From contig VWPU01002968.1 of the NCBI GenBank assembly GCA_013398955.1, positions 20,800 through 84,799 of the forward strand: a DNA stretch of 64,000 nt. The letters are read 5' to 3'. This document shows, piece by piece, positions 11,401 to 24,257 of this stretch; positions within the stretch are counted from its first letter, which is position 1; each line of letters begins with the position of its first letter. The position numbers and the translations under genes were made by a program. The notes under the pieces are model-generated. The model did not search any database. It had not been told where the DNA came from and worked only from the letters and a program-made list of their open reading frames with translations. The DNA is from Callaeas wilsoni. Its lineage: Eukaryota > Chordata > Aves > Passeriformes > Callaeidae.

Positions 11401-14400
11401 AAGGTCACTATGTCCTTCCTGCCTATTATTTGCTGAAAGAAGAATTCCTGGAATTCTTGATTATGGCCAGAAAGACAAGGTTCTTATCTGAAAGCCACCT
11501 TGTCTGATGCCCTTAACATTATGTTTTAGGATTAGATCTTGATGAAAAGTGAGAAAGACCTGAAGACTCAATATAAAATATTTCATGCAGTTTCATTTCT
11601 CTGGTAGTTGGTCAAATAGATTTCAGTATGTCTCTTTAGCTAAAATGTATTTCCTTGTAATAATGTGTTCTAAATAAATTTTTTAAATGCAAACACGAGG
11701 TAGGAAAGTAGACAACCAAGTGTCCCTTTTCTCTGGATGTATGTGTGGAAGAAATACATCTGTGTCTCCTGTTCATATACCTGAGACCAGTGTATGAATA
11801 TTTCGTAGGAATCCCCTCCGGAATGGCATATGTTACACACCAGTCCTGCCCTTTTCTCAAAGCCTCACAAGCATAGGAAACAAAATGTTCTTCCACCACT
11901 CTTAGGATTATGGTTTCCTTCACAAGCCAGGGAGCAGTTCCAGAGGCAGGCTCTGAGAGCAGGCTCAAGTGTTGCCAGCAAGTTTGGAACACATGGTGCC
12001 TCTTTAGAATCCCTTCTTGGAGAAGAAGGATGCTTAAAATAGACTTCTTTTCTGTAGCACCACATGTAAGCTATTATCAATCAAAACTTTTCCAAACTCA
12101 TTGTTTAACTTTCTATAAAGGGAACCTTCTCAAGCAAGAGGGAGCCCCCACCTTATGAAAAGCAGAGGAAATGTGCTCAAAACAAAGGAGTCCTCCTCCA
12201 TTTTAAAACCCAGAGAAAGGTTTAGAGGTACAAGCAGAAAAAGGGTCTTATGGCTGTGTTAATGTATTTTATATCTCTAGCAATGTGCCTCTTTAATCTA
12301 AAAGTATAAAATCACACAATACCATTCTGAAGAAGAGGGTTCTCTTGTTCTGGTTATATTTTTTCCTGTGTTTTTTAAGAAGCTAGACAGTGACCAGTTA
12401 AAAGCACAGTTAACCCTAGTAACTTAATAACACCAAATTTTGTTGTTTAAGTACAAAGCAAGCTCTTCCTTTGCCTGCTCAGCATGAAAGCAGACGGTTT
12501 CTGAAGCACCAGCTCTCTCACCTTAGGCTGTTTGCCTGTGTAGTGTGAGCAGCACAGAGCAAGTGGGCTGGGCTGTGGGCAGTAGCCCGTGGCCCCCACG
12601 CAGAGCCTGAAGAGCAGTTCTGGGCATGGGACAGAGTTTTGGGACCTTCAAAGGGATTTTCAACCCTCTACAGCTATTGCTGCCGCACTCCCTTTTCTAC
12701 ATGGTTGTGGCAACAGTGTTTATTTCTGTCTTGGAGGTTGTCTGCAGGGGAAGCAATTTTAAAGGCTTCAGGTAGATTAGAGCAGTTTCTCGCACTGTGT
12801 TGCATAACCTTCACTTATCTCTTCCTGACAAAACTTGCAGTGCAAACATGATATTACCTCCTCAGGGAAATCGTAGCTGAGTTGCAGGTTTAGACTTTGG
12901 AAAATAACACAAGTGTTTTGGACCATCATTTCCTCTTTCTGCTTTCAGTCTTGGCTTTTTTGGAGGTACATAAATCCCCAATACATTAACTTAGTGTCTT
13001 TTAAAGCTGTGTTGCTACAAACACAAAGCATGTCCTTACGTGAGCTGCTATCCTGGAACAGGGCAGAGCTCCCATGAGCTAAGCCTTCTGAAGTTACCAG
13101 AGGCAGTCTGGTGAGGCCATTTCCTGAAAGGATCACATCTGATGTGTTCTGATCACACCTATGAGGTATCTAGGATGAGGTTTCTAGGGTAAATGCTAGA
13201 ATTTGAGTCTGTATTGCTTCTGACATGCAATTGTTCTTCAGTATGATCTTTGTCCATGCTACCTACAGTGAAAATCAATAAAAAATAATAGACAGGCTTT
13301 CTCTGCACCAAATAGGTGCTCAGACCCTCAGACTCTACATGGCTGGGCCATGCTGGAAAATAGAGTGTGGTTGTCTCCACCTGTTTGGGACAGAAACTTA
13401 TATCAATACTCAGTTCAGTTTTTAGCTGTGAGAGCAAAAATTGGTCTTACACAGTACAGGTCACTGAAGCTCATACTTGCTAGCAAATATTTCAGATGTG
13501 CTTAAACAGTGTAGGATCTTAAAATCCTGTTGTCTTTTTTCACTTAAGTACAAAACTGGGCTAGGTGCTCTTGGAAGTCTCAGAAGATACCTGAACAACT
13601 TTGCATGTCCAAGCCCCTGATCTTTGGGTAGGACAGAAGAGACTTGTGCTTCTGTATTCTGTGATCTGGGGCTTGGCCTTCAAGAGATGTCATGATTGTC
13701 TGGGACTTCAGAGTTTAGCTCCTGTGAAGTGACTTTTTTTTTTAAGCTGTTATATTGAGAATTGATGTGCCAGTGATGTGCCAGTGTTCAGCATGCACAA
13801 AGTGAAGCTGTTAGTCTTATTAGTTCAGTTTTGTAAGTACTGCATTAGCTTCCAAAAGCCACGTATAACTACTCAGGATGTATTTTCTAAAACTGCTCAG
13901 CAAGCAGTGCCTTTGAGACTGGTGTGATTTATGAAGTAATCTGTGCATATCAGCTAGCTCAGTTCTTTCAGTTCTTGGTAGATGGTTCTGAGATTAGTTA
14001 TATGTGCCTAATGATCATCCAGGAAATATGTGTAATCCAGGAAGAGGGCAAGAGGTGTGAGAGGCTCTGTGCCAAAAAGCTTCTGGCTAAATTCTCCCGT
14101 ACTTCCAATGCAATGTCCTGTTACACACTAAAAACTGCATACACTGCAGTTGGGAACAGCATTTTAAAAAGAAAATTGAGGTTTTCAGGTTCACATCAAT
14201 GATTGACTAATTTAATCACGACTGCATAATAGTGAGTTGAGAACTGAACCCCTTAAATGAATAACATGTCATTACTTTTGGAAATAGTGAATAACAAATA
14301 ACAAATTTGGTCAGCGGAGAGCATCTACTTCCAGAAAGCTAAAACGGGAAAATAATTTGAAGTGAGGAAGTTCTTTAATACATTGCTTTGAACAGCAGCC

Positions 14401-14727
14401 CAGTTAAAAAAATTGGATCAGATTCACAAATCAAAATGTTGCATTTTTCCACAAAGCTGGATCTCTGCAAAGAAAAGCAGTGACAGCTTGAGAGTACCTG
14501 TTTTCTCTCAAACTCTGCTAGTCTTCTGAAAACTCCAGGGCATGCTTCATTTTAGTGCAGATTTTTTGAGTCTCTGCAGGATTTCACTAAATTAGTAATA
14601 CTCCCCACAGGGAATTTTTCCCTTCTGATCTCTGCTATAAGCAGTTAAATAAAACAGGGGTTAGTAATAGGAGCTCAAGACTGATGGTAGAGCACATTAT
14701 GGAGGTGGACTAGCAAGGGGAAAGTAC

Positions 14728-15010
14728 AGATGTTCAGGATGTGGTTCTGGCCATCCTGTTTGTGGTGCCTGTGCTCTAAACACCGGTGCAGGTTAGCCTG
14801 GCTGGCTGGTGGGGTTGTGGCAGCTGTGGGAAGCGTGGCTGGCTCGTCGTGCAGGAGAGCACTGGAGAGAGCTGTGTGGGCATCTCCCAGTTTCAGTGAC
14901 AAAACTGTGCAGAGAGCAGCTGCGGCACAACCTGTGCTAAGTGAGTTGCCAGATGTGCTCCCAGAATTAATCTTCTCCATCCCAGAGACATGCAGGACAC
15001 TGAGGGGATG
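14728..15010. other. GC-richer patch with open frames on both strands
   Basis: Noticeably richer in G and C than its surroundings, with GCTGG/CTGGCTGG runs around 14,800-14,850 and a few CpGs. Frames are open for about 107 codons on plus (14,730-15,053) and about 132 codons on minus (14,675-15,073). Neither shows a recognisable domain, signal peptide or repeat structure, and open frames on both strands are expected where stop-codon density falls with AT content. It could be a decayed repeat or a regulatory element. Confidence 0.3.
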
Positions 15011-17059
15011 GCTTAGACCATTGACCTGGAGCTGGAAGTTGTCCCTTGAATAATCACACTTAGTCTCTGGCACTGGCTAAGGGTACATCTTGTAACCTTA
15101 GTATTAAGCTAGTTGAGATGAGGGAGTTGGGTTGGTTTGTTTGTTTGTTTTTAATTTTTTTCAATAATACAAACAGAAGGTTGTTCCAGGTCTTTAGCAG
15201 TTGTCTATCTCAAGCGTAAATGTTGCTTTGCTGATACGTTCATGACATCCCCTTTTTTTCACTGCATGCTGCACCTTGGACCCCACAGTACAAGAATGAG
15301 TCTGTCTACTTGAGATACACTCGTGCACCTTTGTGAAAACACAGATGTTTGTGGGTCACAGGTGGTATGAATAGGTTGAGTATAATTGGGACATTTGTTT
15401 GATGTGCACTAGCGAATAATTAAAAAAATCAAGCTCCTGTCTTTTTCTTCCAATCCTATCCTCATTGGAATTGCCAGACAACAGTATGTACTTAGCTGAA
15501 TCTTGATAGACTGCACAACACATTAAAATAGACAAGATGGGTAGCTATAGTAGTGGAAATCATGGATTCATACTAACCAGCCTGTTTTGGACAAAGCCAA
15601 TATCCTGACTTTGAAATGGTCAGCACGGGTGATTTCCCCCCCTGCCTCAGGTGTAGTTTTTTATACTGGACAAAATGATCATTTTGTCTATGGATTATAT
15701 ATTTTTGTTTAAGCTTTTATATATCTTTCTAAGATTTTTGAATGCTTATCATTATTCTATATATTTTTGAGCCCATAAATACACTTTTAAAAGCAGGAAG
15801 TGATTTACTTGTTGAGCAACAGAAGCCTGTGTTTTGCTGCAATGCTCTCTATACCAGGCATAGCAGATAATGTTGGTCAGTTTTTGCCATTTCAGTTGCT
15901 GTACCTTTTCCCCTTTCTCAACCAAGGTGTTTTGGATTCCTATCAAACCTGCAATTACACAGGAGTAAACAGAGTAAGAAGCATTTCTATAGAGGTGTAT
16001 GATCTTAAGTCCTACAAAGTTAGAATGGTTATAGATGCATTTATCTGAGTTCACTCACGTGTAAACCCCTTGCTTGTTTAGTTTATTGAGCATCTCTGGG
16101 TTTAGGATTCACTCATCCCTGTGTTCAGTCACATGGCCATATGCCCAGAACTGTTGTTTTGCGGAATTAGTGGTTGGACAGTACTGCTCCAACATTGTGT
16201 GGGCTTGTTCTGCCCACATGTGCCTACAAGTATGTAAAAAGCCAGCTGTTTGCAAACTTCTTTGTGTTGTGTGTCCTGTTTTAAGGACAGTTCCCATTGG
16301 CATGCCACTTCCACTCAGGGCCACCTGTTTTCCTGCATGAATCGTAGCTCCTCCCAGTAGTGATCTCAACTGGTATTCAAGTAGAAGAATAATTGTTTGA
16401 TGTGGCTTTTGCTATCTTTAGGACAAATTGCTTGCTGTACTACTTGAAAAAAATTTCATATTTGCCCCTTTTTTTTTTGCTACTTCTCTCAAGACTGTTC
16501 TCAGACAATTTGCACCTTTATCTACTCCTGCTTATACCTGCAGAAATCACAAGTAGCACCATAGGAAGCAATGAGAATGTTAGGAAGAGTGGGAGTAAGG
16601 TCTGCACTGCAATGTGTCATCTTCTTGCCAGAGCAACCTGTATGGGCACTGATTTCTCTTTGTATCTTTCACTCTGATCCTGTGAAGTGCTTTTGCTGCA
16701 CTGGTTGCAAGTGGGATTCTGTGAATGTGAATTTAGGTTGTGCAAGGCCCCTGCACATCAGAAATGTAAACTCAACTCCTGTGTGCCTAGTCCATCACCA
16801 GCACAAAGTCAAATGGCTGAGGTTAATCCACCATGAAGGCACTTGAGCAGCCGATAGTAATACTCAATATGTGGGCTGTCATTCTTTTACCATTATGGAA
16901 TCATACTTTTATGATTTCTGTAGCTGTTTGCTGTTTATTATTGATTAGTTTTTTAATTTGCAGACCAATGAGGGAGACATTAACTTGGGTCAGGTATCTT
17001 TACTCATCTATGCAGATTCAACTTCTTGATTGCAATTAATTTTGCTCTTTGTCTTTCAG

Positions 17060-17415
17060 CTATAAGATTTAGATCTTCTCTAAGCAGTGAGAAAAATATC
17101 CACAACTGGATATTTTTTATACATTCACACTCACCATGGCAGTCAAATTATAGGAAAATGTGGCCTTTAATGACATATGAGAGAGCAGACAAAACAGAAA
17201 TGGTGGCTTCTCTTTATCAGTCCCTTGATAAAAGCATGAAGGCAGTACAATCCATCTATCATCATTGTCCTGGGACTTCAGAGCCAGGCCTCCAGGCTGC
17301 AATTGCTGAAGATTTTGTGGCAAGAAGTCACAGCTATTTGTCCTCACATAATCCTCAATCCAGTCAGGTTTTTAACTGGCTTTTCCTCATCCCTACTTCT
17401 ACCACTGTAAATTAG
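17060..17415 (+). CDS. Exon-like open frame, unrecognised
   Basis: A strong acceptor (pyrimidine-rich GCTCTTTGTCTTTCAG ending at 17,059) is followed by a frame open to a TAG stop at 17,413-17,415, about 118 codons. The inferred peptide has ordinary protein composition, with blocks such as YRKMWPLMTYERADKTEM and LQAAIAEDF. I do not recognise a family, and there is no membrane segment or obvious motif. The frame could be a terminal exon entered in phase 1, or an internal exon ending at the weak CAG/gttttt donor at 17,367/17,368. No partner exons or clear downstream poly(A) signal were found. Chance open frames of this size occur in AT-moderate DNA, so this is a candidate only. Confidence 0.18.
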
Positions 17416-20299
17416 AGCAGTCTGGAGGCTGGTTTGGAGGTACATTTACTGCATGTATGGCTGTGGTTGACTGGAACACTTGCCTTCTGGATTTAATGGG
17501 AAATGTTTTGAGCTAAAGAGAGTAGGCTGTGTACATCCAGATCTAAAAATATGTTGGTAACTTTTGAGAAGTAGAAACTCTATGGAGACCCCCTGACTTT
17601 TCTGAAGAGGTGTCACCAATGAGTCAGCTGATGGTGTCTGTTCATGTGAATGTCAGAAATACCAACAAAGCTTGTAGAACTTTCAAATTTAAATTTTTCT
17701 TTGAAGTATACACATTTTTCTGTGTTTCAAAGGAGGCTGTTACTGAGTTTTTATATGCGCTGAAAATTTAGAGTAATTTTTCTGCTTGTAAAAAAAAAAA
17801 AATTATAAAGAAGCTGACAGCCATAGCCAAGAAGTACATAATGCAAACTGCTTGTCCAAACACATTCCTTCTAACTTACACCACATCCTTTTATTCCTTT
17901 AATAGATCTTGTACGAATGGATAAAGCAGATTAGAGGGTCACCAACACCCTAAGCTATTTCAGAAAGACCTTAAACGACAATTCTACCACCAGGACTATT
18001 CATTGGAGTTGGCTGTAGTGAGAATGTGAATGCAGATCCAACTTTGGACATTATTCTCATTCCTTAGAGATCTGAAATAAGAGTGAGAGATTCTTAACTT
18101 CAAAGCAAAACAGACAAAAAAGACTCCCTTGAATATGTCTAAATAATGCTTACATTGAAGTCATTGATTTGGGATTGTTAGTAAGGCTAATTCTTGTGAT
18201 TAAAATCAACATCTAAGAAGGAGCCCTGTCCAGTGTGTGAGAGGGAATAAGCTCTTAGCTTGGGCTGGAGTCAGAAGTTTGGTCATGAGTAGACAAGATC
18301 TGTGCTGGGATCAGTCTCTGCCCAAAATGAGCTTTCCCTTGGGGAGTTATGATGAGGTCAGTAAGGCAGCTGTGCAATAAGCAAACTCACTTCCTATCTG
18401 TCTGCACAGCCACATTTCCCTGTGCTATGCCTCCACAATATAAATGTGGCAGGAGTAACTTTCTGTAGAATAAGGAGTGCAAAATAAGTTCTGCTCAGGT
18501 TCTTAGAAGTATGTTTTGGGCTTCTTCCTCTTCTCTTCATTCCCACCCTTCCCCAAATTCTGTCTAAGAAATTTATCTTCTCCTTTTTTTTAATGCTTTC
18601 TCTTCACTCACTGTCAGACATAACCTTCATTCACTCTTCATTCCCTTTCAGAGCTGTGTGTGTTTATCATTGCAGCATTTGAAAGTATGTCAATGACTTG
18701 CAGATGCTCCACCGGGCTGTAACCAAACTTGGCTGTGTCAGTTTTAACATACACATGACAAAACCACGCCAGCTCTGAACAGGCCGCAGTGTAATAAGCT
18801 CTCTAGGTTCTCCTTCTGCATAAACACTTTTATGTCCTTCTTAATTAGAAACAGGAGTCTGTTTCTTTCAAAGTTCATGTAATAGCTATCAGGCCAAAGA
18901 ATGAAGTACATGTAATATCTGAATGGTTTTATGATAATACTGCCAGGGATCTGAAGTTTATTTTTTATATATTAAACAAATATATGTTTATGAGTGTGTT
19001 TGTATATATATGTGTGTGTGTATATATATATATATATCTATAAAAGTTAAACAGGCATAAACAGTAAAGCTCCTGGAATATTTGATGTGGTATATTTGCA
19101 GTTAATTCATTTCAGTATATATTTCACATGGCATATCATTGACCTTAAACTTCAGTGAATATTTTCTTGCCCTTATATCTTAATGTCTTTCAGCACAAAC
19201 AGATCATGAAGCTGCTTTATGAATTGGCAACAGCACTGTGACTTCCCGAAATAAAAATACAAGAGCAATCTGGTTATAATTATATAAATCTCCACTCAAA
19301 AAGGCCTTTAGGTTGGCTGTAATTAGGAGTATATATCACAAACTTCTGTTTTATAGCACTGTTTTATAATATGGCAGTATTTGAACGTGAAGTATTTTAA
19401 ATAGCTGTGGCCAGTTTAACTGTGGGCAAATGGGGAATAACTTTGTTATTGATCATTTATTAACAGATAAACTTGCACAAGTAAGTGAGGACATGGTTTG
19501 ATTACAACAGCCCAATTACTTGAGTAATTTTTGTCAAGAAGTTCTTACCTGCTGTGCCAATCAACAAATAATTTTCAGAATTTCCTCTGGCTATAAATCA
19601 CCACAAACTGTAATTTTCTGTGCAGTAGTGTCATGGAAGTGCGGAGTGGTGGTGGTACAGAAGCCAGGAAAGAGGATGGAGAGAAGGCAGATGGTAATGG
19701 AGAAAGCCCCCTCTGGCTTTCACACATGAAAGGGTGTGTTCTGTGTTTGCGAGTTCAGGGATGATGGAGGTAATGAACAAGCAGAGAGCTGGGGCCCTTA
19801 GTAGGGCCATCTCTTGGGGCTGAAATGTTATTGGAGAATAGCGGGAAATTCAGATAAATGTTGACAAAAATTCCCTAAGCTGGCTGAAGAAGCCAGAGAT
19901 GTTGATGAATTGCACACTAGTTGATGCGGACTGCTTCATAAAGACATGGCCTGGCTTAGCACATATCATCGAATCTGCTTTCCTTCAAAACCTCATCAGC
20001 ATCTATTTCAGTCCCAGTCACTTTCCATCTCCAATTTGTATCAATTTAAACTCCCCCAGAAGAACAGATTAATATTTTCTTGTTTATATTTCCCTTCCCA
20101 CCAGAATCCCACAAATCTTGCTGCTTTTGTCCTGCTTTGTGTGAAAGGGGCCGTAACATTTATCTCAGGTGAACTTTTCAATTTAATTTTTTTAAATTAC
20201 TTTGTGCCTTGAAAGGATTGTGTGAGTTTTCTCAAAGTCTTTAAAATTCAACCTATTTTGGTTTTTGGGACTATTATTCCTGAATGTTGTATTTTGTAA
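17416..20299. other. Unique non-coding DNA
   Basis: AT-rich with no recognisable gene. It contains an A run at 17,790-17,802 and a TG/TA microsatellite at 19,001-19,037. The stretch at about 19,040-19,345 is very AT-rich, with ordered-looking sequence of the kind often seen in conserved non-coding elements, but it has no decisive motif. Confidence 0.45.
19001..19037. repeat. Compound (TA)n-(TG)n-(TA)n microsatellite
   Basis: TGTATATATA, then TGTGTGTGTG, then about 17 bases of alternating TA. A compound dinucleotide array prone to length change. Confidence 0.9.
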
Positions 20300-20336
20300 T
20301 TCACCTCTGTGCCTCTTCAGGGAGATGTTAAAATGG
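20300..20336 (+). repeat. Possible MIR-type SINE fragment
   Basis: The segment TTCACCTCTGTGCCTC, a short gap, then GTTAAAATGG matches the remembered order of the MIR core (cacctctctgtgcctcag...ctgtaaaatgg). Flanking sequence is too diverged to extend it. The short match means coincidence is possible. Confidence 0.3.
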
Positions 20337-21069
20337 CTGTTTCAAGTAGTTGCTTGGGAGCTCCTTTCAGAATCCTGGTTTACTGCACTTTGCCCACCAC
20401 TGAGGTGAAGGGGAGGATAATGTCAGTTCCCTGCCTTTCTCTTGGCTGTAATCATGTACATGAAAAAGATATGTATAAATGCAGCAGGTTCTTTCCATGT
20501 TGCTGCTAGCTGGTTGTCTGTCTTCCCCATCTTTTTCTCTCTCTTTAGAGAGAAAGCACTCCAAGTATATTCTGGAAAACAGAACTGTATTTCTGACTGT
20601 GTAATTAAGAAATGCCAGCTGTGTTATGGCAACTCAGTTTAAGGTTTTCTTAGTCTGGATTGTGGTATGTATGAACTATAAATGCTTGAAAGTGAGCTAT
20701 TTGTGAAGCTGTAAACCTGGATCAGAAGTTTCCGAGTTCAGTGTCTGCTCCTTCTGAAATTTTTCATGATCTTGGATGAAATGGTTTCATTTGTATGCCC
20801 CTCCTGCCTCTAGACAGTAAGGACAGACTGGTCTGCTTTTCATCCCATGCTTTCTGCACATGTGTGCTCAGACCCGAGCACCAGAGCTCTCAAATGTGAA
20901 CATGGCTTTACTGAGACTGAAGTGCAGGAGATAACTCTGTGTTTGTACAGCACCTAGCCAATGAAAAGCAGAGCATCATTTGGGACATTTCAGTACTATG
21001 TTGATACAAATAATGATGGTACATTTTACCATCTAACAGGGACAACATGCATACTCTGGCAGTGAAGTC

Positions 21070-21275
21070 TGTTTTAGATAATTAACTGCATAGCAGATTG
21101 GGGAGAATTGCAATTAGCTACAATCACTAATGAAAAAGCATGACACTTTGACAAGGAAACAATTTAGGAGATTAGTCTGCAGGATGGATGTTGATTGTGA
21201 TTTCTAAAGGAAGTAAAAAGGTCAATACTGATACTAGAGTTTGTATGGCATTAAGATAATTAGCTTCAGGTATCT
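21070..21275. promoter_or_regulatory. Candidate distal enhancer, homeodomain-site cluster
   Basis: Within about 200 bases there are several TAAT/ATTA cores, including GATAATTAAC, GCAATTAGC, CACTAATG and GATAATTAGC, together with ACAAT-type SOX-like sites. No simple repeat explains them. Dense mixed homeodomain sites in low-complexity-free DNA are typical of conserved developmental enhancers. Without an alignment this remains a suggestion based on motif density. Confidence 0.25.
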
Positions 21276-24241
21276 TTTTATTTTGAAAAAGTCTTTAGTA
21301 GCAAGATAATATTAGTTCTATAAAAGCTATCTTAGACTGAGGCTAAAATATCGTTAGTAGTATCAGTTCAAAAATTCATGCTGGATAAAAATCGTTTGAC
21401 AGGAGCTTTATGTATTGTGCTGCTGTTGGGACATTGAACTGTAACGATTGTAATTTGTCATTTTTTTGGTCTTTTAAAATATCAAGTTTTGTTTTCCCAG
21501 TCAGCTTCTATATTGTTTCTCCACTGTTATTTAAATAAACATCCATTCTGTGCAAAATGCAAGAAGATTAAGCATTTCCTGAAGTTGCTGGTTAAAGCAA
21601 AATAGAGACTGCATTTTTCCTTGGATTGTTTCTGTTTGCCATTTGTCCCTGGCTCTAATGGAGAACTGGAGAGAATGGCTCATGTGTCTAATGTTGGATG
21701 GCAAAGGAAAGCCTCTGTGTCATTATGGTTTTGGTTTTTGTTCAAATTCTCAGCTGAGCCAGTGTGTGAACAGCTATGTATCCATTCTCAGTCCTCTCCA
21801 TCTGCATCAAAGCACAGTCTTTTTGACAAAGCCTCTGACTCATGAGACAAGCATGCAGGAGTTAAATTAGCCAAGGAGTGTGCCAAATGTGGCCGTGTTG
21901 GATTCATCAGGTGTCTGGAGAAGGAAAGATGGCGGGTATTCTCTTCAAATCTGTCCAGTGAAAACACAACTCACATTGTTCTTTGTGCTGGGATAAACTT
22001 GGGCGAAAAAAGCCTATTTGTCCTCTTTAAGGACTTGCTTTACTCTGTGTCCAGTTTCATCTTGTTAATTATGTACAGAACACAGATTCTGCAAAGGCAG
22101 TGTCTTTGCACTCAGTCAGGACCCACCAAGGCAGGCACCCTTTCCTCACAGGAAATCCTCCAGAGTGACTTCATAGGCCTGGGGTTGTGACTGGCATCTT
22201 CTGACTTAGATGAGAATGGAGATTAGTGAGTACCAGGAGAAAGGGCAGTATTTTTGCTTTTCAGCATCTTCTTTAAGCTCTACCCCTGACACTAGGAGAA
22301 TGACAGTAAAGCACGTGTCAGCTCCATAAACTCTAGTTCGAGACCTGAAAGCCTTCTCCCAAGGTTGTTTTACCTGAAATTAAATTTAAAATGTTGTGTT
22401 ATTAAGACTGTAGAATGGCAATCTCTCCCTTATGCTTCCAGATTTCTTGTTCCACCACAGCACCCTGAGCACTGCAGTCAGGTGAAGGCCATCAGGGCTC
22501 TGACATGTTTTCAGCCACGCTTGAGATGCATCATCCCAGTCTGAGGGGTGCATGGCACTTTCAGCACTGGAAATGCACATTGGCAGGTGGAAATCAGCAA
22601 AGTAACATTTACTCAGCCCTTTGCAAAATGCTCCTGTTTTCCTTTTGCTTGTAGAACTTTATTATTTCTATAAAACACGCAGCTCTCTGTTATAATTAGT
22701 TGCCTTTATATGACCGCAGGGTCACACACTTCTGGAACGTGATTCCAGCTGTACTGACAACTATATCTCCATCATGCTGGCAGCAAAATCCTCTGTTGGT
22801 GACACACCTACATCTCAGAGTGAGCAAAACCAACAAGTTTCATTGCCACAAGCAGCAAAAAACCCCACTTTCTGCTGTATTCAATGAAATTCCATAAAGG
22901 TGAAGGGCAAGGTTAAAGTGAAAACTGAGTTAAAACAAGAATTCAAGGGAGAAAGGAAGCTGGTGCCAAGAATGCTTTAATAACCTTTATCTGCTCCAGT
23001 GTTTGTACCAAAGTAACCTCTTAACTTCTTAACCAAAATACTGTATTTGTTGTCTACTGTTCAATCACTTAAGGAAAGCATTTAGTTCCCCGTTTTATAT
23101 GTGCTGTGGTACTATAATAGGATTTGTGTACCACTGACAAATCAATGTGGGAATAGTATCTCATCCAGAAAAGCTTTGAACTTTTCCTTCAGAACAAAAA
23201 GAACAACTAAAGTAACAAATCTGGTTTCTATAGATTTCTGCTTCATGATTTATGCAAACTTTGACTTTTTTATAGTTGCAAAATTTAAAAGAGTAGCATT
23301 CCAACTATGTTCTCTGATGTCAAAAGCTGCTCCCTCAGCCAGATGCTGAAAGATAGTGTCCTCTATTTAGCTGCCTGTTTCCTCTTAACTCTGAATTGCC
23401 CATTCCTCTGTCAACTTTGTTTGAAATCTGCTAATAAATATACAAGTCTCTCAGGATGTGAGCCTACATGCACAAAAAATTACTGCTCCATTGTGACTGT
23501 CACAGTCTCATTTTCTTTGGGAACCAGCTGATTAACCCGAAACAGAACTCCCTGAGCTGCCGGGAGGTGCTTTGTAGCCAAGGGCTAGACTTTGTCACAC
23601 AGCTTGGCAAATTGGTGCTCTCATTACCAGTCAGTGACAGAGCCAGGTCAGTCTTTTTTTTGGTTTGTCTGAAGTCTGGGTTGCAAGATGTGTGGTGGTG
23701 TACAGAAAACATCTCTGTGTTTGTTGAAATAGGTCCATATCCTGCAACATAGACTCACTGAAAAACAGGGCTCCAAGAGACCTTTGGAGTCTGGCAGACC
23801 ATCCTTCCTACTTTATACATGATTATATCCTGGTTTGTAGTCATTTGCCTTTCTTATTCTCAAGTAAAACTCCATTACCTCTCCAGATAAGATATTTCAG
23901 AACTTTCTTACTGCTACCACAAGATTTGTGCTAAGAATTAAGAGACTTTTGAAAGTCGTAAGCTCTACTATCAGTTATATCCAAGTGAGAGTCAGTTGGC
24001 CCCAGCATCATACAGGAAGATGTAAAGTATTAATTTATTAATGGTGTTTAATCTACTAATACACACCATTCTAGCAAGGAAAAGATAGATTTCTTCGTTA
24101 TAGTGAGGCCTGTGAAGCGTCATCCAATTCCTGTTCTGTGCTCCTGATTCTGTGCCTCTGAAGGGGAACAGACTCTGAACACAAGCTCTTCTGCCCAGGG
24201 AGGAGATTATTCTTTTTCCTCTCATTTGTCCCACTCATCCC

Positions 24242-24257
24242 TTTTTTTTTTTTTTTT
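24242..24257. repeat. Poly(T) run
   Basis: Sixteen consecutive T residues followed by CTT. No adjoining element was recognised that it could be the tail of. Confidence 0.85.

Larger units (their letters stand above)
3907..17059. other. Unique non-coding DNA, largely featureless
   Basis: Thirteen kilobases without a recognisable gene or clear transposon. Small landmarks are a T run at about 4,419-4,431, a (TA)n tract at about 8,387-8,400, an 11-bp direct duplication at 13,764-13,785, and the GC-richer patch listed separately. A segment with acceptor and donor consensus at 6,042-6,092 was considered and rejected as too short and non-distinctive. Confidence 0.5.
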
